DNA from: Sphingomonadaceae bacterium
GTDB lineage: Bacteria > Pseudomonadota > Alphaproteobacteria > Sphingomonadales > Sphingomonadaceae
DNA: 64,000 nucleotides
NCBI GenBank assembly: GCA_025359425.1
Contig: JANYGC010000005.1
Coordinates: forward strand, 1-64,000
Direction: 5' to 3'
Positions 1-9,550 of this stretch are shown piece after piece. The notes beneath the pieces were generated by a model. The model did not search any database. It had not been told where the DNA came from and worked only from the letters and a program-made list of their open reading frames with translations. The stretch's first letter is position 1. Every line of letters begins with the position of its first letter. A program made the position numbers and the translations under genes.

Positions 1-56
1 AGCCCCTCCCCGATGGGGAGGGGGACTATGTCGGCGATTCAGTCAATTCCGAAGCG

Positions 57-410
57 CTAAGCCATCGCCCAGAACACCGCGCCCATCACGAGGTAAGCGA
101 GCAGGAAGGCCGCGCTGTCACGCCCGATTGCACGTGCGCTGACACCGTCACGAGTTTGCACAATCCACAGCGCCGGAATCACAATCGCGAGCGCGAGACC
201 GGCCGACTGCATCGCGTACAGCTGCGGCTTTTCCACCAGCTTGTCGGCTCCGATCCGGGCGAGCGCGTGGCCAAGCATGGCGGCAGGGACGATCTGAAGT
301 AGACAGATCCAATCGCCGCGCCCCCTGCCCTGCCTCCGCCCAACGAGCCACAGCACCGCCGCCGCGAGCACTGCGGCAATGACTACTGCAGCCCAGTTGA
401 TCGGATCCAT
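57..410 (-). CDS. Small integral membrane protein, DUF1761-like
   Basis: ORF 57..491; likely start at MDPINWAAVV (410). Several hydrophobic helices; ends LVMGAVFWAMA, resembling the C-terminus of the neighbouring DUF1761-like protein. Confidence 0.6.
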   Translation of the reverse strand: MDPINWAAVVIAAVLAAAVLWLVGRRQGRGRGDWICLLQIVPAAMLGHALARIGADKLVEKPQLYAMQSAGLALAIVIPALWIVQTRDGVSARAIGRDSAAFLLAYLVMGAVFWAMA

Positions 411-622
411 CACATCGCTGTAGGGTGCATGAAATCCAACGGTTGCCTCACCCCCGCCGTCAGAACCATAGGGATCGAAAGGCCCGCTCACTGGAACTGT
501 TCCACATAACGGGGATATACGTTCTTCGTCTGGCTTCGGCGCACTATTTCGCGAGTGAAATGGATCATATTGGGCTCTCTGGTGTTCGTGTTTCGAGGCG
601 TAATTTCGTCCAACATCCTAGC

Positions 623-1027
623 TCAAACCAGCGCGCCGAACACCGCGCCCATGGCGGTGTAGACAACGGTCCAGTAGCCGCCATCGATCAGGAACAGCTT
701 GAGCGAGTTGCGCGCGAACAGGTAGTTCACCCCGATCGAGGTGGCGACGAAGCCCAGTCCGACTCCGAAACCGATCATCGCCGAAATGTGCAGGCCCGGG
801 TGCTGATACGTCGTCATGACATGCGCCAGGATGAACGCGGCGACCAGATTGAGCACGAAAGTCAGCCCGAAGATCCTGCCCATGTTGGCGCTCTTCATCG
901 CCTCGTCCGACAGCCCGCTTTCGGCCTGCCATGCCTTGCCCAGCAGCGGCCCGTACCACAGTCCGCCGATCACAAATCCCGCCAATGCGGCGCCGAGCAC
1001 CGCGATCCAGTTCGTTTCCCACATCAT
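623..1027 (-). CDS. DUF1761 family membrane protein
   Basis: MMWETNWIAVLGAALAGFVIGGLWYGPLLGKAW... typical DUF1761 N-terminus; start inferred at 1027. Confidence 0.75.
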   Translation of the reverse strand: MMWETNWIAVLGAALAGFVIGGLWYGPLLGKAWQAESGLSDEAMKSANMGRIFGLTFVLNLVAAFILAHVMTTYQHPGLHISAMIGFGVGLGFVATSIGVNYLFARNSLKLFLIDGGYWTVVYTAMGAVFGALV

Positions 1028-1144
1028 GTTTCTCCCCCAAGAACCAGCGACCCGGCGGCAATGAGCCACGACCGGCACAAGTTGGCAACAGCCATTCGAC
1101 CAGCTGCACACAAGCGCGATCATGCCGCTGATTTCGGTAGTGGG

Positions 1145-1390
1145 TCAGTTTGAATCTTTGCGCGCAAACATGTGGTAGGCGCCAAAAATGGTCACCGCTA
1201 TGAAGGTTGCTAACAGGTAGCGCGCCTCAACCCAATCATGCAGCACAGACCAAAACTCATATGCGCTGCTTGGTGAGTAACTGCTGTAATAAGGTTCAGT
1301 AGCCTCGATTATACTTTTGCCAGAAGTCCAAAGTATTAAGCTGGCTCCTAAGCCTATGAATGTGAGTTTACGTGGCCAATTCTTTATCAT
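1145..1390 (-). CDS. Small membrane protein, transposon passenger
   Basis: 81-aa ORF with two hydrophobic segments; start overlaps transposase stop (ATGA, 1387-1390); stop codon lies inside the left TIR. Confidence 0.55.
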   Translation of the reverse strand: MIKNWPRKLTFIGLGASLILWTSGKSIIEATEPYYSSYSPSSAYEFWSVLHDWVEARYLLATFIAVTIFGAYHMFARKDSN

Positions 1391-2259
1391 ACGTCGCTCC
1401 TCTTTTTGTAAGGTCCGCGCTTTTTAGCAGGGGCTTCCACCGCTTCGACTAGCTTCACTATATCGCCGATCTCCCACAGCGTATCGCTCACGCCAGCAGC
1501 CATCGCGGGCGACATGCGGGTTTTGCCGTGGATGCGGACGAAGTTGTAATACATCATGTGGAGCGCCACGGCGTAGGCGTGGTTCTCAACCTTCTTTGAG
1601 AAGCCATTCGTGAGGCGCGTGAAGCGGCGCATGTGCATCCGCATTGTGAGGTTGTTCCGCTCGACGTAGCTGGTCGAAATGAAGCCAATGTCGGGGCGTC
1701 CTCGAACGCGGCGTTTTGCGGCCCCGATGCATTCCGGGGGGCTGTAACGGCCAGTCGGCGTTTGCCCGTAGGCCTTAATCAGCTGCGCGAAGTCGATATC
1801 GTCGCCGAATGCATCCTCAACTGCGCCGATGTAGGCGTTAAGGCCGTCAGCGGTAAGCTGGACGCGGTTGGCGAGACGGTCGGCCAGGTCCTGAATAAAC
1901 TCCACGGCATATTCAGCATCGCGACCACCAACGAGGTAGGAAACGATCATCTTGCTATCGGCGTCGATAGCGGTCCACGTCCACGTATCGCCAGCGCCTT
2001 CCGGGGCGGCTTTTGCCAACGCGACGTTCTTTTGCTTGGCGTAGGTGAAGCTCCAGATTTCATCGACCTCGATACGCTTCGCTTTCACATCGCGCACGTT
2101 AGCATCGTGATAGGCCATACAAGCCCGTCCGGTGTCTGCAAGCAAACGAACCACGGTGTTCTTGCCCACGCCGAGGATGCGAGTGATCGCACGGATGCTG
2201 CTTCCCTCGCACAGCATGTGGATGACTTGGGCGCGTTGTGTGGGGGAGAGCCTGTTCAT
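1387..2259 (-). CDS. IS1-like family DDE transposase
   Basis: MNRLSPTQRAQVIHMLCEGSSIRAITRILGVGKNTVVRLL (HTH), then VDEIWSFTYAKQKN..., TWTAIDADSKMIVSYLVGGRDAEYA..., and FVRIHGKTRMSPAMAAGV. Confidence 0.9.
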   Translation of the reverse strand: MNRLSPTQRAQVIHMLCEGSSIRAITRILGVGKNTVVRLLADTGRACMAYHDANVRDVKAKRIEVDEIWSFTYAKQKNVALAKAAPEGAGDTWTWTAIDADSKMIVSYLVGGRDAEYAVEFIQDLADRLANRVQLTADGLNAYIGAVEDAFGDDIDFAQLIKAYGQTPTGRYSPPECIGAAKRRVRGRPDIGFISTSYVERNNLTMRMHMRRFTRLTNGFSKKVENHAYAVALHMMYYNFVRIHGKTRMSPAMAAGVSDTLWEIGDIVKLVEAVEAPAKKRGPYKKRSDV

Positions 2260-2382
2260 GTATCCGTGATAGACCTGTATCCATGTCCAGTCAAGCAAAA
2301 AAGTTCGTTTGAACTTCCGCTAATGTTGACAAAGGTCCGTTTGAGCCTATTTAGGATGGGCGGCGAGAGACCTTAGTTCGTG

Positions 2383-2454
2383 AGCGGACGACGGGATTCG
2401 AACCCGCAATGGCTGACTGGGAAGAAAGCTGTTTTGCCGTTAAACTACGTCCGC
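2383..2454 (-). tRNA. tRNA-Gly-like gene with abnormal anticodon arm, transposon passenger
   Basis: Reverse complement GCGGACGTAGTTTAACGGCAAAACAGCTTTCTTCCCAGTCAGCCATTGCGGGTTCGAATCCCGTCGTCCGCT. Acceptor stem 7/7 paired, D-arm GTTT/AAAC, T-arm GCGGG-TTCGAAT-CCCGT. Anticodon arm pairs only GCT/AGC. Confidence 0.65.
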
Positions 2455-2509
2455 GTGGTGAGATGGTGAGGGCCGGGGTGAGGTTACCGCCTCTTCCCGG
2501 CCCCCGTTT

Positions 2510-3001
2510 CTACTTTAGCATCTCGTCGATAAGCGCCTCCCTCTTAGGTTGAAGAAACCAGTCAACGCCTTCTCGGCGGACCTTACCCGCTTTGCTAAGC
2601 CGGTAGAGGCTCATACCAGGCGTTTTCTCATGGACAGCACGCCCTATGCGCTCTTGAATGATCCGGCGAAAGTCAGCGGAGCGGAGTGGCTTCGGGTAGG
2701 TCTCGCTAAGCGCTTCAAGGATTATATCGGCAGCACTAGGCGAACTCCCCTGAACCGCAGGGCTGATCGGCGCTTCTTCCGTGGGGGTGAGTTCGAATGG
2801 CATCAGATCAATGCCAAGCGTGCGAGCTGCGGCCTTAATCTCGGCGGCCCGTTCTGACGCATGGTCGCGCCGCTCTTCGAGGATGCGCGCCTGATCGTCG
2901 CAATCCTTTATCGTCTGGACGCATGTATCAAGCTGGCCGCGCAATTCGTCCGCTGCGGCCTGCTTCCAGTCGTTGTGCGATATCGTAACCGTCACGGCCA
3001 T
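2510..3001 (-). CDS. Hypothetical protein, coiled-coil plus winged-helix-like C-terminus (transposon passenger)
   Basis: 163-aa ORF inside the TIR-bounded element; coiled-coil-like N-terminus and ADIILEALSETYPKPLRSADFRRIIQERIG...LYRLSKAGKVRREGVDWFL. Confidence 0.6.
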   Translation of the reverse strand: MAVTVTISHNDWKQAAADELRGQLDTCVQTIKDCDDQARILEERRDHASERAAEIKAAARTLGIDLMPFELTPTEEAPISPAVQGSSPSAADIILEALSETYPKPLRSADFRRIIQERIGRAVHEKTPGMSLYRLSKAGKVRREGVDWFLQPKREALIDEMLK

Positions 3002-3064
3002 CCTCCCGAAATCAACTATCGAGAAGGAGATAGGGCCAAACGTTACAGGTTACAACCCCTACGA

Positions 3065-3310
3065 CTACCCTGCCGATTGATTCTTTTGCCAGCGCTTTTG
3101 AGCCGCTGCCGTAGCGATGGCGCTACGCTCCTCGCTCGACAGCTTGTTTGCCCGCGCCACCCCGCCCTTTAACCCACCCTTGCGCCCAAGAGATACAGCG
3201 GCGGGGTCTTTCCCATCATCAACTGTGTCGGGAACCGCCCCGCTGGCAATATCTGTTATCAGCTTAGCGAGTTGGTTCGGGTCGCGCGGGCGGGGGGTGC
3301 GTTTTTCCAT
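3065..3310 (-). CDS. Small basic protein with GRKGGLKGG motif (transposon passenger)
   Basis: 81-aa ORF MEKRTPRPRDPNQLAKLITDIASG...GRKGGLKGGVARANKLSSEERSAIATAAAQKRWQ; inside the element. Confidence 0.6.
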   Translation of the reverse strand: MEKRTPRPRDPNQLAKLITDIASGAVPDTVDDGKDPAAVSLGRKGGLKGGVARANKLSSEERSAIATAAAQKRWQKNQSAG

Positions 3311-3413
3311 GTAGCCGCTATAGCGCAGATCGCAGCGAAGCGGCAGACCTCACGCGCAGCCTTTTCAAACTGACCCACTACCCTGATTTCGCCGCAGGTG
3401 ACGAGCGCGACAA

Positions 3414-4835
3414 ATGCGCCTATGCGCCGCGCCGATGACCTTAGAGATTTCCCGCCCCCGCATTCCCGAACTGCGTTCGATCCCCGATGCCAAGCGCATC
3501 GGCATGGTCAGCCTTGGCTGCCCCAAGGCGCTGGTCGACAGCGAACGGATCCTGACCCGGCTGCGCGCCGATGGCTATGCGATGAGCCCCGACTATGCCG
3601 GGGCCGACGTGGTGCTGGTCAACACCTGCGGCTTCCTCGATTCGGCCAAGGAGGAGAGCCTCGCCGCGATCGGTGAGGCGATTGCCGAAAACGGCCGGGT
3701 GATCGTGACCGGCTGCATGGGCAGCGAAGCCGACCTGATCCGTGCGAAGTTCCCCTCGGTGCTCGCGGTCACCGGGGCGCATCAATACGAGGCGGTGGTC
3801 GAGGCGGTGCACGCAGCCGCTCCGCCCAGCCAGGGTCCGTTCGTCGACCTGATCCCGCAGCCTGACATCAAGCTGACCCCGCGCCACTACAGCTACCTCA
3901 AGATTTCCGAGGGCTGCAACCACGCCTGTTCGTTCTGCATCATCCCGAGCCTGCGCGGCAAGCTCGCCAGCCGCCGGATCGACGCGGTGCTGCGCGAGGC
4001 GGAGAAGCTGGTCGCGGCGGGCACGCGTGAGCTGCTGGTGATCAGCCAGGACACCTCGGCTTACGGGGTCGATGTGCGGCACGAGGAGCGGTTGTGGAAG
4101 GGCAATCCGGTGCGCACCCACATGACCGACCTCGCGCGCGAACTGGGGGCCTTGCGCACCCCAGACGGCCACACACCGTGGGTGCGGCTGCATTACGTTT
4201 ACCCCTACCCGCACGTCGACGCGGTGATCCCGCTGATGGCGGAGGGACTGATTACGCCCTACCTCGACATCCCGTTCCAGCACGCCGCGCCGTCGGTGCT
4301 GAAGGCGATGAAACGTCCGGCCAACGAAGCCAAAGTGCTCGAACGGCTGCGCTCATGGCGCGAGATTTGCCCTGATATCACGGTGCGCTCGAGTTTCGTG
4401 GTCGGCTTCCCCGGCGAGACCGAGGCCGATTTCCAGTACCTGCTCGACTGGCTCGATGAAGCCCAGCTCGACCGGGTCGGCGCGTTCCGGTTCGAGCCGG
4501 TCGAAGGCGCTGCGGCCAACCACCTGCCCGGCGCGGTGCCGGAGGAGGTCAAGGAAGAGCGCTACGCCCGGATCATGGAGAAAACCGAGGCGATCAGCGC
4601 GGCGAAGCTGGCCGCCAAGGTCGGCCGCACGGTCCAGGTGATCGTCGATGAAGTGGGCGAGGCGGACGAAGACGGCGACATCGGCGCCACCGCGCGGAGC
4701 CAGGCCGATGCGCCCGAAATCGACGGTGCGGTCTATCTGCGCAACGTACCTGCCAGCCTCAAGCCGGGCGATTTCGCCACGGTGCTGGTCGAAGACGCCG
4801 ATGCCCACGACCTGTTCGGGGTGATTGCGGAGTAA
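3414..4835 (+). CDS. rimO: Ribosomal protein S12 methylthiotransferase RimO
   Basis: [18 protein letters not shown]...[15 protein letters not shown]...[24 protein letters not shown] radical-SAM motif; C-terminal TRAM-like region. Start may be 3435. Confidence 0.95.
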   Translation: MRLCAAPMTLEISRPRIPELRSIPDAKRIGMVSLGCPKALVDSERILTRLRADGYAMSPDYAGADVVLVNTCGFLDSAKEESLAAIGEAIAENGRVIVTGCMGSEADLIRAKFPSVLAVTGAHQYEAVVEAVHAAAPPSQGPFVDLIPQPDIKLTPRHYSYLKISEGCNHACSFCIIPSLRGKLASRRIDAVLREAEKLVAAGTRELLVISQDTSAYGVDVRHEERLWKGNPVRTHMTDLARELGALRTPDGHTPWVRLHYVYPYPHVDAVIPLMAEGLITPYLDIPFQHAAPSVLKAMKRPANEAKVLERLRSWREICPDITVRSSFVVGFPGETEADFQYLLDWLDEAQLDRVGAFRFEPVEGAAANHLPGAVPEEVKEERYARIMEKTEAISAAKLAAKVGRTVQVIVDEVGEADEDGDIGATARSQADAPEIDGAVYLRNVPASLKPGDFATVLVEDADAHDLFGVIAE

Positions 4836-4867
4836 TCATATCTGTCTCCGTGGTGGCGATTGATTGG

Positions 4868-6031
4868 TTACAAAGAGCTCGCCGCCGCTGCCGCGCTGGC
4901 CCAGGCCCACTGGAAATTGTACCCACCGAGCCAGCCGGTAACGTCGACCGCCTCGCCAATCGCATAGAGCCCCGGCACGCGCCGCGCTGCCATCGTCTGC
5001 GATGACAGCTCGGCAGTGCTGATCCCGCCGACGGTGACTTCGGCCTTGGCAAAGCCCTCGCTGCCGTTGGGGTGGAATTGCCAGCCCCGCAGTGCAGCTT
5101 CGGCAGCGCCCAGCGCCTTGTCGCCGAACTGGCCCAGCTCACCGTCGATGCCAAGCCGTTCGGTCAGCACCGTTGCCAGGCGCTCGGACAGCGTTTCGGC
5201 GAGCAGCTTACGGACCAGTTGACGCGGCGCGGCGCGTTTGGCGGCACTGAGCCAGCCGGCGGGCTGCGCGGGCAGGAAATCGATGCCGACCGGCTCGCCG
5301 CGCCGCCAGTATGACGACACCTGCAGGATCGCCGGACCCGACAACCCGCGATGGGTGAACAGCGCCGCTTCGGCGAACGCCGCCTTGCCGCACTTTGCCA
5401 GCACCGGCGCGGAAACGCCCGACAACTCGCGGAACAGCACCTCGTCGCCGCCCAAGGTCAGCGGCACCAGCGCGGGGCGCGGCTCGACCACTTTGAGTCC
5501 GAACTGGCGCGCAAGATCGTAGGCCAGCCCGCTCGCGCCGAGTTTGGGGATCGATGGCCCGCCGGTGGCAATGACCAACGCTGGAGCGCTCGCCCCGGCG
5601 ACGTGAAACAACCCGCCGCGGTGCTCGACCGGCCCTGCATCCGCGCCGAACTGCAGCGTCACCCCGCCCTTGGCGCATTTGGCCAGCAGCAAGTCGACCA
5701 CCTGCCGCGCCGAGCCATCGCAGAACAGCTGACCGAGTGTCTTTTCGTGCCACGCGATCCCGTAAGCTTCGATCAACGCGATGAAGTCCTGCGGGGTAAA
5801 CCGGCTCAGCGCCGACTTGGCGAAGTGCGGATTGGCCGAGAGGAACCGCTCGGGGACGGTGTTCAGGTTGGTGAAATTGCACCGCCCGCCGCCCGAAATC
5901 AGGATCTTGCGGCCCGGCTCGGCGTTGTGATCGAGCAGCAGCACGCGCTTGCCCCGCTGCCCGGCAAGCGCGGCGCAGAACATCCCCGCCGCGCCTGCGC
6001 CAAGGATGATGGCGTCGTACTGGTCGCTCAC
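4868..6031 (-). CDS. NAD(P)/FAD-dependent oxidoreductase (BaiN/HI0933-like)
   Basis: YDAIILGAGAAGMFCAALAGQRGKRVLLLDHNAEPGRKILISGGGRCNFTN. True start probably GTG at 6031; the longer listed ORF translates a palindromic repeat. Confidence 0.88.
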   Translation of the reverse strand: MSDQYDAIILGAGAAGMFCAALAGQRGKRVLLLDHNAEPGRKILISGGGRCNFTNLNTVPERFLSANPHFAKSALSRFTPQDFIALIEAYGIAWHEKTLGQLFCDGSARQVVDLLLAKCAKGGVTLQFGADAGPVEHRGGLFHVAGASAPALVIATGGPSIPKLGASGLAYDLARQFGLKVVEPRPALVPLTLGGDEVLFRELSGVSAPVLAKCGKAAFAEAALFTHRGLSGPAILQVSSYWRRGEPVGIDFLPAQPAGWLSAAKRAAPRQLVRKLLAETLSERLATVLTERLGIDGELGQFGDKALGAAEAALRGWQFHPNGSEGFAKAEVTVGGISTAELSSQTMAARRVPGLYAIGEAVDVTGWLGGYNFQWAWASAAAAASSL

Positions 6032-6050
6032 CCCGCCACCTCCCAAATCT

Positions 6051-6131
6051 TCGTCATTGCGAGCGAAGCGAAGCAATCCAGGGCGTCGGCGCGTGGCGCT
6101 CTGGATTGCTTCGCTTCGCTCGCAATGACGA
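6051..6131. repeat. Perfect inverted repeat, 31-bp arms (CERSEAIQ/LLRFARND-type element)
   Basis: TCGTCATTGCGAGCGAAGCGAAGCAATCCAG (6051-6081) and its exact inverse (6101-6131), 19-nt loop. Confidence 0.95.
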
Positions 6132-6155
6132 GGGGAGAAGACCGGGTTTGAGAAC

Positions 6156-7763
6156 TCACCCCGCCACCAGATCGCAGGCCAGCGCTTCGGCCACCTTGAT
6201 CCCGTCAACCGCTGCCGAGAGGATCCCTCCCGCGTAGCCCGCGCCTTCGCCTGCCGGATAGAGCCCGCGGGTGTTGAGGCTCTGGCAATCCGCCCCGCGC
6301 GTGATCCGCACCGGCGACGACGTGCGCGTTTCGACCCCGGTCATCACCACATCGGGATGATCGTAACCAGCCATCTGCCGGCCGAACACCGGCAGCGCCT
6401 CGCGGATCGCGTCGGTGACGAAAGCGGGCAGGCATTCGGACAAGTCGGTCGGCTTGACCCCGGGCTGGTAGCTCGGTTCGATCGAACCGAACGCGTTGGA
6501 GGACCGACTTTTCATAAAATCGCCGGCCGACTGCCCCGGCGCGTGGTAGTTACTCCCGCCCGAAACGTAGGCCAGCGCCTCAAGTTCGCGCTGCAAGGCG
6601 ACCCCGGCCAGCGGGTGCCCGGGAAAGTCGCGCTCGGGTGAAATATCCACCACCAAGCCCGAATTGGCGTTGAATTCGGCGCGTGAGTACTGGCTCATCC
6701 CGTTGGTGACCACGCGGCCCTCCTCGGACGTCGCGGCGACCACGCGCCCGCCCGGACACATGCAGAACGAATAGACCGAGCGGCCATTGCTGGCCTTGTG
6801 CGCCAGCGCATAGCTCGCCGGGCCGAGCAGCGGATTGCCCGCCTCGGCGCCATAGCGAGCGCGGTCGATCCAGCCTTGCGGGTGCTCGATCCGCACCCCG
6901 ATTGCGAACGGCTTGGCCTCGATATGGACGCCATCTTCGTACAGCGCCTCAAACGTGTCGCGCGCCGAATGGCCAATTGCGAGCACCACATGGCGCGCCG
7001 CCAGCCGCTCGCCGGTTGAGAGGTGCAGCGCGGTGATCTGGCCGTCCTCGCGCTCGAACCGCTCGACCCGGGTGCCGAAACGGTATTCGCCGCCGAGCGC
7101 CTCGATCGTCTCGCGCAGGTTGATCACCATGGTGACCAGCCGGAACGTGCCGACATGCGGATGCGCTTCGGTCAGGATTTCGGGCGGCGCTCCAGCCTTG
7201 ACGAATTCGGCCAGCACTTTGCGCCCCAGATGGCGCGGGTCCTTGATCCGCGAATAGAGCTTGCCGTCAGAGAAGGTCCCCGCCCCGCCCTCGCCGAACT
7301 GGGCGTTGCTCTCGGGCTCCAGCACCCCGCGCCGCCACAGCCCCCAGGTGTCTTTGGTCCGTTCGCGCACCGCTTTACCGCGTTCGATGATAATCGGGCG
7401 AAAGCCCATCTGCGCCAGCACCAGCGCGGCGAGCAAGCCGCACGGCCCCGCGCCGATCACCACTGGCCGCGTCCCCGCCCAATCGGCCGGCGCCTGCACC
7501 GGCGGGCGATAGGTGGTATCGGGCGCAGCCCGGACATGCGGATCGCCGGCCAACCGCGCCAATGCAGCAGCTTCGTCAGCCAGTTCGACATCGAACGAAT
7601 AGACCAGCTTGATCGCCCCGCGCTTGCGCGCATCGTTGCCGCGCCGGACCAGCTGATGGCGCAGCACTCCGGCCGGTTCCACCCCGAGCCGCGCGGCAAT
7701 CGCGGGCAGCAGGGCTTCGGGCGAGTGGTCCAGCGGCAGGGCAAGGTCGGACAGGCGCAGCAT
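6156..7763 (-). CDS. FAD-dependent dehydrogenase (COG2509-like)
   Basis: RPVVIGAGPCGLLAALVLAQMGFRPIIIERGKAVRERTKDTWGLWRRG...; start MLRLSDLALPL at 7763. Confidence 0.85.
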   Translation of the reverse strand: MLRLSDLALPLDHSPEALLPAIAARLGVEPAGVLRHQLVRRGNDARKRGAIKLVYSFDVELADEAAALARLAGDPHVRAAPDTTYRPPVQAPADWAGTRPVVIGAGPCGLLAALVLAQMGFRPIIIERGKAVRERTKDTWGLWRRGVLEPESNAQFGEGGAGTFSDGKLYSRIKDPRHLGRKVLAEFVKAGAPPEILTEAHPHVGTFRLVTMVINLRETIEALGGEYRFGTRVERFEREDGQITALHLSTGERLAARHVVLAIGHSARDTFEALYEDGVHIEAKPFAIGVRIEHPQGWIDRARYGAEAGNPLLGPASYALAHKASNGRSVYSFCMCPGGRVVAATSEEGRVVTNGMSQYSRAEFNANSGLVVDISPERDFPGHPLAGVALQRELEALAYVSGGSNYHAPGQSAGDFMKSRSSNAFGSIEPSYQPGVKPTDLSECLPAFVTDAIREALPVFGRQMAGYDHPDVVMTGVETRTSSPVRITRGADCQSLNTRGLYPAGEGAGYAGGILSAAVDGIKVAEALACDLVAG

Positions 7764-7858
7764 GATGGCGGCCCCCATAGGCGACCCGGCGCAAACAATC
7801 GACTCTTGCGGTCACCTTCGCTACAATTCCCGTCAATACCGTCCGCCAAGGGGGAGCG

Positions 7859-9550
7859 ATGCCCGACATCTTCCTGTCCTATAACCGCGAGGACCAGCCA
7901 CGCGCCCGGCTGTTTGCCGAAGCGTTCGAGGCTGCCGGACTGTCGGTGTGGTGGGACGTAACGCTGCGTTCGGGCGAGGCTTACGACGAAGTGACCGAGG
8001 CCGCGCTGCGCGGGGCCAAGGCGGTGGTGGTGCTGTGGAGCCCGCGCTCGGTGGTGTCACGCTGGGTCCGCGCCGAGGCGACGCTGGCCGACCGCTTCAA
8101 GACCCTGATGCCCGCGATGATCGAGGCCTGCGAGCGCCCGATCATGTTCGAGCTGACCCAGACGGCCGAACTGTCGCACTGGCAAGGCCATGCACATGAC
8201 CCGGCCTGGCAAGGCTTTCTGGGCGATGTCCGCCGACTGGTTGAGCGGGAGCCAGATGGGGCGGCGGATGCACCCGGCCCGGCGCCGGCCACAGCCGCGC
8301 CGGTCGCCCCCGCCCGGCGGCCGTCGCTGGCCATCCTGCCATTCGTCAGCCGTTCGGGCGGCCCCGACGATACCGACTTCGGCGATGCCCTGTCCGAAGA
8401 TATCACCGCCTCGCTGGCGCTCGGGCGGGGCTTGCGCGTACTCGCACACGGGATCATCGCCGGCTACGCCGGCAAAGCGATCGACGTGCGGCGGATCGGC
8501 ACCGACCACGGCGTGGACTACGTGCTCGAAGGCAACTTGCGCCGGATGGGAACGTCGCTGCGGGTTACGGCGCAACTGGTCGGAGGGGAAAGCGGCGCGA
8601 TCCTGTGGACCCAGAAGTTCGACCGGCACAGCTTCGACCCGATGGGCCAGCACGACGATCTGGTCGACGAGATTTCAAACCATCTGGGCGTCCAGATCCA
8701 GCGGATCGAACTCAGCCGGGTGATGCGGATGGCCGATGCCACCACGCCGTGGGAGGCGATCAAGCGCTGCTGGGCCTTGATCCCCAAGTTGACGGTCGCA
8801 GCGCTGGAGCAGGCGATCGCGCACGGCCGCCGCGCGGTCGAACTCGCCCCCGATCTCGGCCTCGCGCAGGCCAGTCTCGGCATGGTGCTGGGGATCCTCT
8901 ACCAGCGAGGTGGCTCGCGCGAACCGGCGCTGCTGGCCGAGGCGCAGCAGCATGGCGAACGCGCGCTGGCGCTCAGCCCGGATCACGGGACGGTGCTATT
9001 TCAGGTCGCCCTGATCAAATATTACGCGCAGGACTGGGACGAATCGCTGCGGCTGGCCGAACGCGCCGTGGAGATCAATCCGCATGTGCCCGAAGCGCTG
9101 CACACGCTCGCCGGGGCCTTGACCCGGTTCGAACGCTATGACGAAGCGCTCGAACTGCTCGACCGCGCCGATCATTTTGCCCCGCACGGCTATGGCTTTG
9201 CGATCTCGCTGATCAACCGCTGCTGGGTGCTGTTCGGCATGGGGCGGATCGATGCCGCGCTCGAGGCGGCGAACCGGTTGCTGCAAGTGCTGCCGTCGGA
9301 TCACACCGGGCTGATGCTGCGCCCGGTATTTCATGCCGCGCTGGGGCAATGGGATCTGGCGCAGCAGCATCTGGCCGAGCTGCGGCGCGTGTTCCCCGGT
9401 GAGGACCTCGACTTGTTCATGGGTACAATCCGCGCCTCGCGTCAGGCCGATGGTCCGCGCAGCCGCAACGCCGAGCTGTTCGAGCAGGTGTGGACCATGG
9501 CCACCGGCAAGGCGCCGCAAGATCAGACATTGAGCGCAATCGCCGGATGA
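7859..9550 (+). CDS. TIR domain - TolB/FlgO-like - TPR protein
   Basis: MPDIFLSYNREDQPRARLFAEAFEAAGLSVWWD...VVVLWSPRSVVSRWVRAE (TIR); SLAILPFVSRSGGPDDTDFGDALSEDITASL; C-terminal TPR-like helices. Confidence 0.9.
   Translation: MPDIFLSYNREDQPRARLFAEAFEAAGLSVWWDVTLRSGEAYDEVTEAALRGAKAVVVLWSPRSVVSRWVRAEATLADRFKTLMPAMIEACERPIMFELTQTAELSHWQGHAHDPAWQGFLGDVRRLVEREPDGAADAPGPAPATAAPVAPARRPSLAILPFVSRSGGPDDTDFGDALSEDITASLALGRGLRVLAHGIIAGYAGKAIDVRRIGTDHGVDYVLEGNLRRMGTSLRVTAQLVGGESGAILWTQKFDRHSFDPMGQHDDLVDEISNHLGVQIQRIELSRVMRMADATTPWEAIKRCWALIPKLTVAALEQAIAHGRRAVELAPDLGLAQASLGMVLGILYQRGGSREPALLAEAQQHGERALALSPDHGTVLFQVALIKYYAQDWDESLRLAERAVEINPHVPEALHTLAGALTRFERYDEALELLDRADHFAPHGYGFAISLINRCWVLFGMGRIDAALEAANRLLQVLPSDHTGLMLRPVFHAALGQWDLAQQHLAELRRVFPGEDLDLFMGTIRASRQADGPRSRNAELFEQVWTMATGKAPQDQTLSAIAG

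Larger units (their letters stand above)
1128..3390. mobile_element. Complete IS-like transposon with passenger genes (8-bp TSD, 19-bp TIRs)
   Basis: Left end GGTAGTGGGTCAGTTTGAA (1136-1154); right end is its exact inverse TTCAAACTGACCCACTACC (3364-3382). Both flanked by direct repeat CTGATTTC (1128-1135 and 3383-3390). Encloses an IS1-like transposase. Confidence 0.93.

Noticed and set aside
1-30. CCCCTCCCC-GAT-GGGGAGGGG palindrome at the window edge
   Set aside because: Could be a terminator or repeat half, but it is truncated by the window and lacks context.
6032-6208. N-terminal extension of the BaiN-like oxidoreductase (…CERSEAIQ…LLRFARND…)
   Set aside because: Translation of a palindromic intergenic repeat; the conserved protein begins at the GTG near 6031.
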